64,000 bases of DNA from Brevibacterium epidermidis NBRC 14811 (GTDB lineage Bacteria; Actinomycetota; Actinomycetes; Actinomycetales; Brevibacteriaceae), in the NCBI RefSeq assembly GCF_001570805.1, contig NZ_BCSJ01000006.1, positions 1 to 64,000 of the forward strand. Direction: 5' to 3'. The notes below the pieces were generated by a model. That model searched no databases, was not told where the DNA came from, and worked only from the letters and a program-made list of their open reading frames with translations. The position numbers and the translations under genes were made by a program. Shown in pieces: positions 24,974 through 33,761 of the stretch; the stretch's first letter is position 1, and each line of letters opens with the position of its first letter.

Positions 24974-27577
24974 ATGGCCATCAGCAGTGAGCTCGAACAA
25001 CTGTTAGCCAGCTGGATACCCCGACAGCCGTGGTTCCCCAAGCACGCAGCAGATTTCGGGACCGACCCCGACATCACCCCCATGTCGGTGGCCCGCGCGT
25101 TCACTTACACCGCCGAGGAGCTCGGCGGCTTCGCCGGTCTGGTGACCGTCATCTCCGTCGGCGATGGCCCGACCCTGCGTCGTCTCAACATCCCCCTGAC
25201 CCTGCGCGGTGCCGAGGACATGCACCTGCGCCACGCCCTCATCGGCCGGATCGATGACCTCGCACTCGGAACCGTATACGTCTACGACGGCGCCGCCGAT
25301 CCCGTCTTCGTCAACCTCATGGCCGACGCGATCACGAAGCGCAAGGTCTTCGACGGCGGGCAGCTGTCCACCGAGTCCCTGCGGCACAGCCAGGAGAAGA
25401 CCGAGGCCCGGGACCGTGCGCCGATGCCGTTCCCGGTGACCGCGAACGGAGATGCCGCCTCGGCGCATGGATCGACGAACACCGCCGCCGAGGCGGTCCC
25501 ACCGAAGCCATCGATCGGTGACCTCACGGTGGGGGCGGAGGACGTCATGCCCGTTGAGATCCGCCCGATCGAGGTCTCGGACTCCGGACAGCACAAGTCG
25601 ACCGTCGTCATCCACGACGAATACGAGCCGATGGAGCTCTCCTTCTTCCGCGTCCTCGAGAACGGAATGCCGTCATCGCTGACGATTCCCGTCCTCCTCA
25701 CCGAGGCGGGGTCGCGCAGCGTGCCCGAGGTCATCGGCTGGGGCTCGGGCCGCTGGTACGACATGTTCGAGGTCCAGGAGATGGAGGCGCCGATGGCGCT
25801 GCTCTCCCACGTCGATGTGGACGCCGAGCCCGCTTGGCGGGAGGCCGTCAATACGGTGTGCGCCGTCGACTCCGGTTCGATCGGGGCTTACAACGCCCAC
25901 GCTGCGGAGATGGGCCGGCGCATCGGAGAGCTGCACACGGACATGGCCGCCGAGTTCGGTGTCGTCGAAGGCGCCGGTGAACCGACGAGGCAGCTCGTGC
26001 AGAAGTGGGTCGAACGCATCGACTGGGCGCTCGGCCGGGCACCTCTGGCCCTGGATTCGCTGGTCCCGGAGCTGCGCGGGCACCGTGCCCGCTTGCAGGC
26101 ACTCGAGACCATCGGCACCCTGCAGAAGATCCACGGCGAGCTGACGCTCGACCACGTGGTCAGCTCTTCGACCGACGGCTATTCGGTCGTGAAGTTCACG
26201 GACTCGACGAACTCGGATCCGAAGCCCGCCGCCTTCGACCTCGTGGCACTGCTGCGCAGCATCGACTACGCCGCCGGCTTCGCTCGTTTGCAGCGCACTG
26301 ATGCGCTGGACTCCGAGGACGGCTCGCTGGTCGTCAGCGGCTTCGGCAATGATCCGGGGGCGCTTCGCAAGATCTTCGACTCGCCCGAATACCTGTGGGC
26401 TTCGCAGGTGCAGAACTCGCTGCTGTCCGGATATTCGCGTGCTCGCGGTGACAGCATCGGGCTGAACGATCCCGTGCTGCGCGCGGCGCTGGTCGACCGA
26501 CTTCTCGTCGAGGTCGTCACCGAACTGCGCAACCGCCCGAACTGGCTGTCCGTGCCGCTGGCCACGCTCACCCTCGTCCTCAAGGGCAAGCCGTCCCGCA
26601 CCGAAGAGGCCGCCGAGACCCGTCCCAGCTGGGCCGAATCCAGCGAGGCTGGTTCTGACGCAGCCGAGGGATCGCACGCGTCCGACGCCGCCGCCGGTGG
26701 CGAGGGTTCGGGCGCGGATGCTGGGTCGAGCGACTCATTCGCCGTGGCTCCACCTGCAGACGAGGCGACAGCAGCCGATTCGGAATCTGTCGCTGCCGCA
26801 CCCCGCGGAACCTCCGGTGCCGTTGCGGCTGCGATCGCGAACTCGGATTCCGATGACGCGGGTGCCGAAGATTCTGCCTTCGACGAATTGGGCTCCGAGG
26901 GCGCATCGTCCGAAGACTCCGCTGCAACAAGCGGAGCGGACGAATCTGCCACGGCCGAACCCGAAGCTGCCGAGGCACCCGAGGCCGAGACCGCAGCAGA
27001 CGCAACTCCCTCTGCATCGCAGGTAGCCGGTGACTCCGAGAAGAGCGAGTCCGAAGTTGATGAACCCGAAGCCGAAGAGGTCGAGGTCGCTGATACCGCG
27101 GAGAACACCGTTGACGCTGTCGCAGACCCCGACATCGACGACGTCGAGGACTCAACTGTGATTCCGCCCCAAGACGATGAGCCCGAAGCGACTCCGGCTG
27201 CAGACGAAGAGTTCGTCGAGGAGGAAGAAGCGGAAGCTCCGGTTCGACGAGTACCGGCCTCTTTCGCGGCTCGCGGTGCCACCTCGGAGGATGCGGACAG
27301 CGCTGGTCACGAGCCGCAGCCGGCCAAGCCGAAGGACGCACCGAAGCTCGGCAATACGTGGAATGAGCGTTCGCAGAATTCCGGCACCGACCGTGGAACG
27401 TTCGGTGAACAGGTCTCCGACCGGTCGGACAAGAGCCGAGATGAAGCCGTGGCACGCTCTGACAAGTCCTCGGAGAAGTCCGGCGATGATTCGAAGTCTG
27501 GGAACGGCTCCGTGTTCGACGACCTTCTGGGCACCGAACGCAAGCGGAACCGGATGAAGAAGCGCAAGAAGGACTGA
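24974..27577 (+). CDS. Maltokinase-like pseudokinase with a long acidic C-terminal tail
   Basis: An 867-residue protein. The N-terminus (LLASWIPRQPWFP) resembles the maltokinase cap domain, and residues ~250-450 resemble the aminoglycoside-phosphotransferase-like kinase fold (IGELHTDMAAEF; TLQKIHGELTLDHV; FDLVALLRSIDYAAGF). Two catalytic positions are changed: the HGD catalytic Asp is Glu389 in HGEL, and the metal-binding Asp of the DFE motif is Lys407 in VVKFTD. It may therefore not transfer phosphate. From about residue 538 a 330-residue tail rich in Glu, Ala, Ser and Asp follows, ending in a basic cluster (KRNRMKKRKKD). The start follows TAGGAGA. Role unknown. Confidence 0.7.
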   Translation: MAISSELEQLLASWIPRQPWFPKHAADFGTDPDITPMSVARAFTYTAEELGGFAGLVTVISVGDGPTLRRLNIPLTLRGAEDMHLRHALIGRIDDLALGTVYVYDGAADPVFVNLMADAITKRKVFDGGQLSTESLRHSQEKTEARDRAPMPFPVTANGDAASAHGSTNTAAEAVPPKPSIGDLTVGAEDVMPVEIRPIEVSDSGQHKSTVVIHDEYEPMELSFFRVLENGMPSSLTIPVLLTEAGSRSVPEVIGWGSGRWYDMFEVQEMEAPMALLSHVDVDAEPAWREAVNTVCAVDSGSIGAYNAHAAEMGRRIGELHTDMAAEFGVVEGAGEPTRQLVQKWVERIDWALGRAPLALDSLVPELRGHRARLQALETIGTLQKIHGELTLDHVVSSSTDGYSVVKFTDSTNSDPKPAAFDLVALLRSIDYAAGFARLQRTDALDSEDGSLVVSGFGNDPGALRKIFDSPEYLWASQVQNSLLSGYSRARGDSIGLNDPVLRAALVDRLLVEVVTELRNRPNWLSVPLATLTLVLKGKPSRTEEAAETRPSWAESSEAGSDAAEGSHASDAAAGGEGSGADAGSSDSFAVAPPADEATAADSESVAAAPRGTSGAVAAAIANSDSDDAGAEDSAFDELGSEGASSEDSAATSGADESATAEPEAAEAPEAETAADATPSASQVAGDSEKSESEVDEPEAEEVEVADTAENTVDAVADPDIDDVEDSTVIPPQDDEPEATPAADEEFVEEEEAEAPVRRVPASFAARGATSEDADSAGHEPQPAKPKDAPKLGNTWNERSQNSGTDRGTFGEQVSDRSDKSRDEAVARSDKSSEKSGDDSKSGNGSVFDDLLGTERKRNRMKKRKKD
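25455..25496. repeat. Inverted pair of CGCCGAGGCGG inside the pseudokinase gene
   Basis: CCGCCTCGG (25455-25463) and CCGAGGCGG (25488-25496) face each other 24 nt apart within codons for an Ala/Ser/Thr linker between the cap and kinase-like regions. Confidence 0.7.
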
Positions 27578-27699
27578 CCTCTACTCCTCAACCGCCAATT
27601 GGCAGATGCTGTTGCGGTTGTGAGAAACTATGGTGGCTCGACCTCGTGTCGAGCAGGCCGGGTTCATTCCATCGCTGACACAGGCGTGGACGAACCAAT

Positions 27700-27787
27700 G
27701 GAAGCGTGTCCGAGCGGCCGAAGGAGACGGTCTTGAAAACCGTTGTGCGGCAACCCCGCACCGTGGGTTCGAATCCCACCGCTTCCG
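27700..27787 (+). tRNA. tRNA-Ser(UGA)
   Basis: An 88-nt class II tRNA: acceptor GGAAGCG paired with CGCTTCC, long variable arm, T loop GGTTCGAATCC and anticodon loop CTTGAAA giving UGA. CCA is not encoded. A candidate -10 TATGGT lies at 27629-27634. Confidence 0.95.
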
Positions 27788-27795
27788 CTCAGCGA

Positions 27796-27840
27796 GAAGC
27801 CCCCGAACTCATCGCCAGCAGCGAAGAGTCCGGGGGCTTC
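27796..27840 (+). terminator. Terminator of tRNA-Ser(UGA)
   Basis: A 10-bp stem (GAAGCCCCCG and complement) follows the tRNA and lies before the convergent permease gene, so it probably serves both. Confidence 0.8.
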
Positions 27841-27861
27841 GTCCATCCCGGTGCCGAAGCC

Positions 27862-29307
27862 TCAGTCGCGGACCGGCGCTTCTGGGCCCGGAGCACCAGG
27901 AGCACCAGGAGCCTCGGGTGCCCCAGCACCCTCGGCCGACTCGGGCATCTCGGGTTCGGACATCTCGGCGTCGGCCTCAGGGTCGTCGAAGCTGCGCACG
28001 GAGCGCCGGAACCCGCGGGTCATAACGGCCAGGTAGATGACGCCGATGGTCAACCACACGAGTCCGCCGATGAGCGCCGTCTCATGCAGGCTCACCCACA
28101 GCACACCGGTGAGGATCGCTCCGATCGCCGGCATGACGACGAAGTTGAACGCCGACTTGAAGTCCACAACCTGCCGGGTCCGGAACGCGTAGTGAGCGAT
28201 GACCGTGAGGTTGACGAAGGTGAAGGCGATGAGCGCACCGAAGTTGATGAGCGCAGAGATGAACTCGAGGCTGAACGACATCGCCAGCAGGCACACCGCA
28301 CCGACGAGCACGATATTGAACACCGGAGTGTGCGTCTTCGGGTTGATGTAGCCGAAGGCCTTGCGTGGCAGCACGCCGTTGCGCCCCATGACGAGCAGCA
28401 TGCGCGAAACGGATGCGTGTGAGGCCAACCCCGAGGCGATCGTGGCGGCGAATGCCGCGGCCAGGAAGAAGCCTTGGAAGACGTGACCGCCGGTGAGGAA
28501 TCCGATCTCCGGCAGCGGATCGTCGACGATGTTGAACTGCGAGTTGTCGGGGAACAGCAGCTGCGCGAAGTAGCTGGCGACGAGGAAGATGGCGCCACCG
28601 GAGACGACCGTGAGCATGATCGCCTTCGGCATGAGGTTCACGTGCTTGGCCTCGTTCGTGTACATCGTCACGGCGTCGAAGCCGATGAACGAGAAGCACA
28701 CGACGGTCGCGCCGGTGAGCAGCGTCGAGAGCTTCACGCCTTCGTGGACGAACGGCTCGGGGCTGAACACGACTCCGGCGCCCTCGCCGTTGGTGAGGTT
28801 GACGATCGCGAAGATGCAGAAGAGAGTGACCATCGTGACCGCGAAGATGAGCAGCACGGCGTTGAAGTTCGCCGTTCCCCGCATCGACGAGGTGACGATG
28901 CCGGTCATGACGACCGTATAGACGACGACCCACACCCACGGCGGCGCATCGGGAACGAGTGACTCCATATAGAGGCGCGCGATGAGGCAGTTGACCATCG
29001 GCAGCAGCAGATAGTCCATCAGCGACGTCCACCCGACGAGGAAGCCGAGTCCCGGCGACATCGTCTCCCGCGTATACGTATAGGCTGAGCCCGCGGTGGG
29101 GAAGACCTTGACCATCTTGCCGTAGCTGAACGCCGTGAAGATCATGACGATGAGAGCGATGAGATAAGCCGAAGGCACGGCTCCCGAGGTCTCGCCGGAC
29201 ACGATTCCGAAGGTGTCGAACACGACCGTCGGCGTCATATAGCCGAGCCCGAGTCCGACGATGGACCACAGTCCGAGGTTGCGCTTCAGTGAGCCAGAGG
29301 CAGCCAT
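27862..29307 (-). CDS. APC-family amino acid/polyamine permease (PuuP-like)
   Basis: A 481-residue permease with 12 predicted membrane helices. The N-terminal helix-1 pattern (LGLWSIVGLGLGYMTPTVVFDTFG) and helix 6 (VVCFSFIGFDAVTMYTNEAK) are typical of the APC superfamily, nearest in my judgement to putrescine/amino-acid importers. A Pro/Ala/Gly/Glu tail of about 40 residues ends the protein. The ATG at 29307 follows GGGGAGGA, which decides the start over an in-frame ATG at 29322. It is divergent from an MBL hydrolase-acyltransferase pair and may import their substrate. Substrate unproven. Confidence 0.85.
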   Translation of the reverse strand: MAASGSLKRNLGLWSIVGLGLGYMTPTVVFDTFGIVSGETSGAVPSAYLIALIVMIFTAFSYGKMVKVFPTAGSAYTYTRETMSPGLGFLVGWTSLMDYLLLPMVNCLIARLYMESLVPDAPPWVWVVVYTVVMTGIVTSSMRGTANFNAVLLIFAVTMVTLFCIFAIVNLTNGEGAGVVFSPEPFVHEGVKLSTLLTGATVVCFSFIGFDAVTMYTNEAKHVNLMPKAIMLTVVSGGAIFLVASYFAQLLFPDNSQFNIVDDPLPEIGFLTGGHVFQGFFLAAAFAATIASGLASHASVSRMLLVMGRNGVLPRKAFGYINPKTHTPVFNIVLVGAVCLLAMSFSLEFISALINFGALIAFTFVNLTVIAHYAFRTRQVVDFKSAFNFVVMPAIGAILTGVLWVSLHETALIGGLVWLTIGVIYLAVMTRGFRRSVRSFDDPEADAEMSEPEMPESAEGAGAPEAPGAPGAPGPEAPVRD

Positions 29308-29619
29308 ATCAATCCTCCCCAATGAGTCTTGCCGCCCACCGGGCCGAGAATGTCGACATCGACGACCGACCCGGAAGTGATGTGCGTCATGATCTTAACG
29401 TTGAAAGTACTGAAAACGAAACCCTCGCCGAGGATTTCCTTGGGTATCAGTGCCAAATCGCAACGTTTCCGATGGGGAACGGCAAGTTGAACGACGATAT
29501 CGGTAGTCCCGACAGTGAATTCCGGGCCCGGTTATCGAACGAACTGTCAGTTCTCAACGGAAACGGAGTAGATTGCAGTCAACGGACAATGTTGCCCCCA
29601 TGAGAGGTGTGAGAGAAGT
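29308..29619. promoter_or_regulatory. Divergent control region with a 13-bp palindrome
   Basis: No gene is seen in these 312 bases. GAACTGTCAGTTC (29541-29553) is a perfect odd palindrome lying 15 nt upstream of a -10-like TAGATT (29569-29574), so it may be an operator for the MBL-acyltransferase genes. The minus-strand ribosome site for the permease is at the other end. Confidence 0.45.
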
Positions 29620-30702
29620 ATGGCGATCGAAACGCTCAGTTCCCAGCAGTCGGCGGCATGGAAGGATCGCGTCCTGCCTCCGGTGGAAAAAGTCGCCGAG
29701 GGAGTCTGGGCCCTTCCGGTCCCGATCCCGAACAACCCCCTCGTCTACACCTATTGCTATGCCATCGCCGACGGCACTGGTGTCGTCCTCATCGACCCGG
29801 GCTGGGACGGCAAGGACCAGTACCTGGCGCTCACCTCGGCGCTGGCCGATCTCGGCTTCAAGGTTGCCGATATCCACGGTCTCGCGATCACCCATTACCA
29901 CCGCGACCACATCGGGCTCGCTCCCGCGCTGCTCGCGAAGAATCCGGATGCGTGGATCGCGATGCACGGCGAGGACCTGCGCGCGATCAAACGCTTCTAC
30001 ACCAATGCCGTCGACCTCGGCACCGGCGTCGATCCGAACCTCAATATCGCCCGCGTCTACGGAGTCCCCGAAGACCGCTGGGCCGAAGTCGAGAGCCTCC
30101 AGGTCGGATCGAGCAAGGGCGGGTCGAAGAACGACTCGATGGACCTGTACAAACAGGCGATGAGCCAGCTGCCCGAGAACATCCATGTCCTCGACGACGG
30201 CTCCGAACTCCCGCTCGAGGACGGTCGAGTGACGGCCATGTGGACGCCGGGGCACACCTACGGACACTCGGTGTTCGTCCGCGACGAGGACAAACTGTTC
30301 TTCTCCGGAGACCACGTGCTGCCGACGATCACCCCGAACATCGGTCTCGATTCCGGCGCGATCACGCACAGCCTCGGCGACTACCTGCGCTCGCTGGAGA
30401 AGATCGGCCAGCTCGACGAGGACGTGGCCGTTCTGCCGGCGCACGGCTTCCGCTTCACCGGACTCCACGACCGCAAGGTCGAACTCGTCGAACACCACCA
30501 CGAGCGCCTCGGCGAGATCCGCGCGCGGATGGAGGCCACCGACGACCACAGCGTCTACTCGATCGCGGCGGGCCTGCATTGGTCGCGCGGCTTCGAGAGC
30601 CTGCACAACTTCAACCTCTTCGCCGCCCTTGCCGAAACCGCCGCGCACATGCATTATCTCGGTATCGACATCGGCGTCGGCTCACTCGTCGGCAAGGACT
30701 GA
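29620..30702 (+). CDS. Metallo-beta-lactamase-fold hydrolase
   Basis: A 360-residue soluble hydrolase. The metal-binding motif THYHRDHIG (H-x-H-x-D-H) lies near residue 90, with the later metal ligands in TPGHTYGHSVF, FSGDHVLP and PAHGF. This is a complete dinuclear-zinc site. MBL-fold enzymes of this type cleave thioesters, lactones, amides or phosphoesters; the substrate is unknown. It lies 25 nt upstream of a C45 acyltransferase gene and is divergent from an APC permease, suggesting a small catabolic unit for an acylated amine or amino acid. Confidence 0.82.
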   Translation: MAIETLSSQQSAAWKDRVLPPVEKVAEGVWALPVPIPNNPLVYTYCYAIADGTGVVLIDPGWDGKDQYLALTSALADLGFKVADIHGLAITHYHRDHIGLAPALLAKNPDAWIAMHGEDLRAIKRFYTNAVDLGTGVDPNLNIARVYGVPEDRWAEVESLQVGSSKGGSKNDSMDLYKQAMSQLPENIHVLDDGSELPLEDGRVTAMWTPGHTYGHSVFVRDEDKLFFSGDHVLPTITPNIGLDSGAITHSLGDYLRSLEKIGQLDEDVAVLPAHGFRFTGLHDRKVELVEHHHERLGEIRARMEATDDHSVYSIAAGLHWSRGFESLHNFNLFAALAETAAHMHYLGIDIGVGSLVGKD

Positions 30703-30727
30703 GCCACCGGCCGAAGGAGGAGGCACC

Positions 30728-31921
30728 ATGAGCACCGAATTCGTCCCCGCCGCCGAGGTGCGGCCCACGACCTTCGCCGTCCGCGCGAGTGACCACGTTG
30801 CCCGCGGACAGCAGCGCGGCGAGGAGCTCCGCACGGGAATCGTCTCCACCCTGGACGCGTATCGGCGCTATTTCTCGCACCTGTCCATCACCGAGGCGGC
30901 CGTGCAGTCAGCCGCAGCGTCGAGTTGGCAGCAACTCCGGGAATGGTGGCCGACCGGCGCCGAGGAGGTCGAAGCCGTGGCCGCAGGTGCCGGCATCGAT
31001 GTCACCGGGCTCATGGAGATCATCGCCCGCACCGAGATCATGACTCAGGCAGCGGCCGCGCCGACCGAATGCTCGACTGTGAGCCACACCAGCCCGGGCG
31101 CGTCCGTGGCCGCGCAGAATTGGGATTGGGCGGCGGACTTCTCCACACTGTGGCACTTCAACGACGTCGGTTCCGTGCCCGGGCAGTACCGGCACGTCGG
31201 CATCGCCGAGTTCGGAATGCTCGGAAAGATCGGACTCAATGAGGCAGGCGTCGGGGTGCTGCTCAACATCCTCAAACACGCCGGTGACGAGGCCGGGGGA
31301 GTGCCCATCCACATGATCCTCGCCCGGGTCCTGGCCGAAGCGGGCACCCTCGCCGAGGCGCTCGAGATCATCGACTCGGCCCCGACCTCATCGTCGTCGA
31401 TCATCACCGTCATCACAGCCGAGGAGGCTGTCCAGGTGGAGATCGCCGGTGCACTCAAGCGTGAACGGCGGGCACGGGCGGCGAGCCCGAGCGACGGAGA
31501 GACGGGGAAGTCCGGGTTCCTCATCCACACGAACCATTTTCTGCACCCGGATCTGCTCGACGGCGCGATGGAGCTGCGCCCCGATTCGACCTCGCAGGAG
31601 CGTTACCGTCACCTCGCCGAGGCAGTCGTGCGCTTCGAAGCCGAACGTGCCGTCGCGGGTAACGGCGAGGGCTCATCCGAGAGTGCCGCCTCATCGGATG
31701 GTGAAGCGCACCTACCCGTCACGGTCGGCGATCTCACGAAGCTGCTGACCACAGGGCCGGGCGAAGCACCGGTGTGCTGCACGCCGGCACCCGACGCCGC
31801 TTACGGGAATCGTTCGGCGACCCTGGTGAGCGTGCGCATCGATCCGGCGCGCAAGCAGATCGACCTCGCACCCGGCTCACCGGCCGAGGGTTTGAACGGA
31901 AACCGTCGCTTCCAGCTCTGA
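30728..31921 (+). CDS. C45-family peptidase / acyl-CoA:6-APA acyltransferase-like Ntn hydrolase
   Basis: A 397-residue protein of the C45 (penicillin acyltransferase-like) family of self-cleaving N-terminal nucleophile hydrolases. The autocatalytic cysteine is Cys115 in APTECSTVSH; cleavage before it would give the alpha and beta chains. NWDWAADF follows as in other members. Family members hydrolyse or transfer acyl groups on amides. The start follows GGAGGAGG. It is paired with the MBL hydrolase immediately upstream. Substrate unknown; an N-acyl amino acid or amide is one possibility. Confidence 0.85.
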   Translation: MSTEFVPAAEVRPTTFAVRASDHVARGQQRGEELRTGIVSTLDAYRRYFSHLSITEAAVQSAAASSWQQLREWWPTGAEEVEAVAAGAGIDVTGLMEIIARTEIMTQAAAAPTECSTVSHTSPGASVAAQNWDWAADFSTLWHFNDVGSVPGQYRHVGIAEFGMLGKIGLNEAGVGVLLNILKHAGDEAGGVPIHMILARVLAEAGTLAEALEIIDSAPTSSSSIITVITAEEAVQVEIAGALKRERRARAASPSDGETGKSGFLIHTNHFLHPDLLDGAMELRPDSTSQERYRHLAEAVVRFEAERAVAGNGEGSSESAASSDGEAHLPVTVGDLTKLLTTGPGEAPVCCTPAPDAAYGNRSATLVSVRIDPARKQIDLAPGSPAEGLNGNRRFQL

Positions 31922-31941
31922 ACCCGCGGTTCCGCGCAGGG

Positions 31942-32922
31942 TCAGTCGGAACTCTCGGCCGCCTCGGCGGCTTCCTGTTCGCGCATCTCGATGACCGCGT
32001 CGAGGGCGGAGGCGATTGCATCGTCGTTCTCCAGAGCGGCCTGGATGAGTCGCCACGGCACGAGGTCGAGGTTCTGCTCGCCGATGACGAAGCGGATGAA
32101 CGGCTGCTTGCTGCGCGGATCATCGGCTTCGAGCCCGGCGCCGTAGCGCCACTGGCCGAAGGCGATGCGGCGCACCGTCTCGCCGATGAAACGCATGGCG
32201 CCGGCGGTGAAGGGAGTCTCGTCCTCGGCGATCATGTCGTCGGGTCCGTCGTAGCGGACCGCGACCTGCTTGCCCAGGCGGGCCAGGCTCTCCCGGTCGA
32301 AGCCCCACGAGCTCGGATCGGCCTGCTCCTGAGTCCAGGCGGCGATGCCCGGCTCGACGGTGCCGATGAAGCGGGAGAGGAACTCGACCTCTTCCTCACT
32401 CGAGTTCTCGGCGTTGAGCACGCCGAGTGAGAGCCCCGTGCACTTGCGTCGCGGCTGGCCGTCCCCGCCGAGGAGCTCCCTGGCCTTCTCGAGCACCGCG
32501 GTGAAGACCTCGGCGCTGCGCTGATCGACAGCGGCCAGCACGATGCCCACCAGCGGGATCGGCTCACCGGCGGCCGGGCCGTCGGCGTTGTCGGGGCGGA
32601 TGAACGGCATCCCATTGCCTGTCGACTCGTCGTGGTCCCAGACCCCGCCGATCGCACGCAGATAGGTTTCGCCGAGGTAGCGGATGAGTCCTTCGAAGAA
32701 GCGGCGGTGCTCCGGTTTGAGGATCTCCTCGGTGTTCGGGAACTTCGAGAGTACGAAGAGTTCGAGCATCGGCAGTGACTGCGGCCCGAAGTCCTTCGGG
32801 AACTTCACGGTCTCCCCATCCTCCTTCTCGAAGGTCTCGGGGAGGTCGGCGAGGACGAACGCGCCGAGGCGGACGTCCATATTGTTGATGAAAGCAGAGA
32901 ATTCGCGCTGGAGTTCGTTCAC
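31942..32922 (-). CDS. Protein of unknown function
   Basis: A 326-residue soluble, acidic protein (many Glu/Asp) with no signal peptide, membrane segment or motif that I recognise. It has mixed helix and sheet character (LRYLGETYLRAIGGVWDHDES; GIVLAAVDQRSAEVFTAVLEKARELL). The tail is Ala/Glu-rich and contains one CCGAGGCGG copy (31959-31967). GTG at 32922 lies 7 nt after TAAGGT, a leaderless arrangement, and is preferred to the longer open frame. It sits between the acyltransferase and a TetR gene without obvious link to either. Confidence 0.7.
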   Translation of the reverse strand: MNELQREFSAFINNMDVRLGAFVLADLPETFEKEDGETVKFPKDFGPQSLPMLELFVLSKFPNTEEILKPEHRRFFEGLIRYLGETYLRAIGGVWDHDESTGNGMPFIRPDNADGPAAGEPIPLVGIVLAAVDQRSAEVFTAVLEKARELLGGDGQPRRKCTGLSLGVLNAENSSEEEVEFLSRFIGTVEPGIAAWTQEQADPSSWGFDRESLARLGKQVAVRYDGPDDMIAEDETPFTAGAMRFIGETVRRIAFGQWRYGAGLEADDPRSKQPFIRFVIGEQNLDLVPWRLIQAALENDDAIASALDAVIEMREQEAAEAAESSD

Positions 32923-32929
32923 GGGCACC

Positions 32930-32935
32930 ACCTTA
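32930..32935 (-). promoter_or_regulatory. Leaderless -10 box of the 31942-32922 gene
   Basis: TAAGGT on the minus strand ends 7 nt before the GTG at 32922. Confidence 0.65.
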
Positions 32936-32963
32936 GTGCCTTGGGCCGCTTCGTCGAGCGTGT

Positions 32964-33626
32964 TCAGTCCTCGTCGTCGGGGCAGAAGTCGATGAGGTGC
33001 ATGAGGACTTCGACGATGAGGCTCGGGTCGATGTCGACGTGCTCATCCATCGCCTTGTCTGCCGCTGCACTCAGCGCGATCCGGTTGAATACGGAGATGA
33101 TGACCGTGAGGAAGTCGCCGATCGGCTGCTTCGTCGTCGCTCCGGCCACGTCGAGAGCCGTGGTCACCAGTGCGGCCAGACGCTCGAACTGTGAGTTGTT
33201 GAGCTCGACGTAGCGCGCGTGGAGGTGGGGCACCCGCAGGCAGTAGAGCTCGATCTCCTGCTCGGTGATGGTCTCGGCGACGGTCTGCTTCTTCTCGTTG
33301 AAGACGTCGTCGATGAACGTCGTCATCAGTGCCTTGATCTCCGGCACCTCGACCGTTGCGGTCAGCTGCTCGGTCCATCGTTGGATCGTGGCATCGAGTC
33401 GATCGAGATTCTCCTCGGTGCGCATCTCGATGATCGCGAGCACCAGGTCGTCACGGCTGGAGAAGTTCGAATAGAACGCCCCGCGGGTCAGCCCTCCGGC
33501 CTCGCAGATCTCCTCGATCGAGGCGCCGTCGATGCCGCGTACGGCGAAGACCGAGGTGCCGGCCTGAACGAGGGTGGCTCGGGTCTGGCGCCTGCGCGGG
33601 CTGAGTTCGTCTGTGTTCATCGTCAT
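32964..33626 (-). CDS. TetR-family transcriptional repressor
   Basis: A 220-residue regulator: the TetR helix-turn-helix occupies residues ~12-58 (RATLVQAGTSVFAVRGIDGASIEEICEAGGLTRGAFYSNFSSRDDLV), followed by a helical ligand-binding domain. It is divergent from the MMPL/Pip export genes, the usual place for a repressor of an efflux operon, and the spacer holds two ATACA-N4-TGTAT sites. Start: ATG at 33626 (or 33620, ATGACGATG). The longer open frame runs into the promoter region and is rejected. Inducer unknown. Confidence 0.88.
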   Translation of the reverse strand: MTMNTDELSPRRRQTRATLVQAGTSVFAVRGIDGASIEEICEAGGLTRGAFYSNFSSRDDLVLAIIEMRTEENLDRLDATIQRWTEQLTATVEVPEIKALMTTFIDDVFNEKKQTVAETITEQEIELYCLRVPHLHARYVELNNSQFERLAALVTTALDVAGATTKQPIGDFLTVIISVFNRIALSAAADKAMDEHVDIDPSLIVEVLMHLIDFCPDDED

Positions 33627-33720
33627 TTCGTGGCGGTGGTCCTGTCGGCGGCTGAGCATCCTATGAGAATCCGCGCGAATTCTGGGATCCATTTGCATGG
33701 ATGGTGGGTGTTGCACAACA

Positions 33721-33751
33721 ATACAATACTGTATCCAATACACTTTTGTAT
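33721..33751. promoter_or_regulatory. Tandem TetR operators ATACA-N4-TGTAT
   Basis: Two inverted repeats of identical arms, 33721-33734 and 33738-33751, lie 17 bp apart centre to centre. They sit in an unusually A/T-rich stretch just upstream of the MMPL start codon, between it and the divergent TetR gene. Confidence 0.65.
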
Positions 33752-33761
33752 CGAGGTTTTC

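Noticed and set aside
24778-25104. Upstream extension of the ilvA frame
   Set aside because: The added residues are not protein-like, overlap the start of the divergent gene and cross the likely promoter.
33219-33761. Upstream extension of the MMPL frame by 181 codons
   Set aside because: It lies opposite the TetR gene and across the operators. The GTG at 33762 has a ribosome site and begins a normal MMPL N-terminus.
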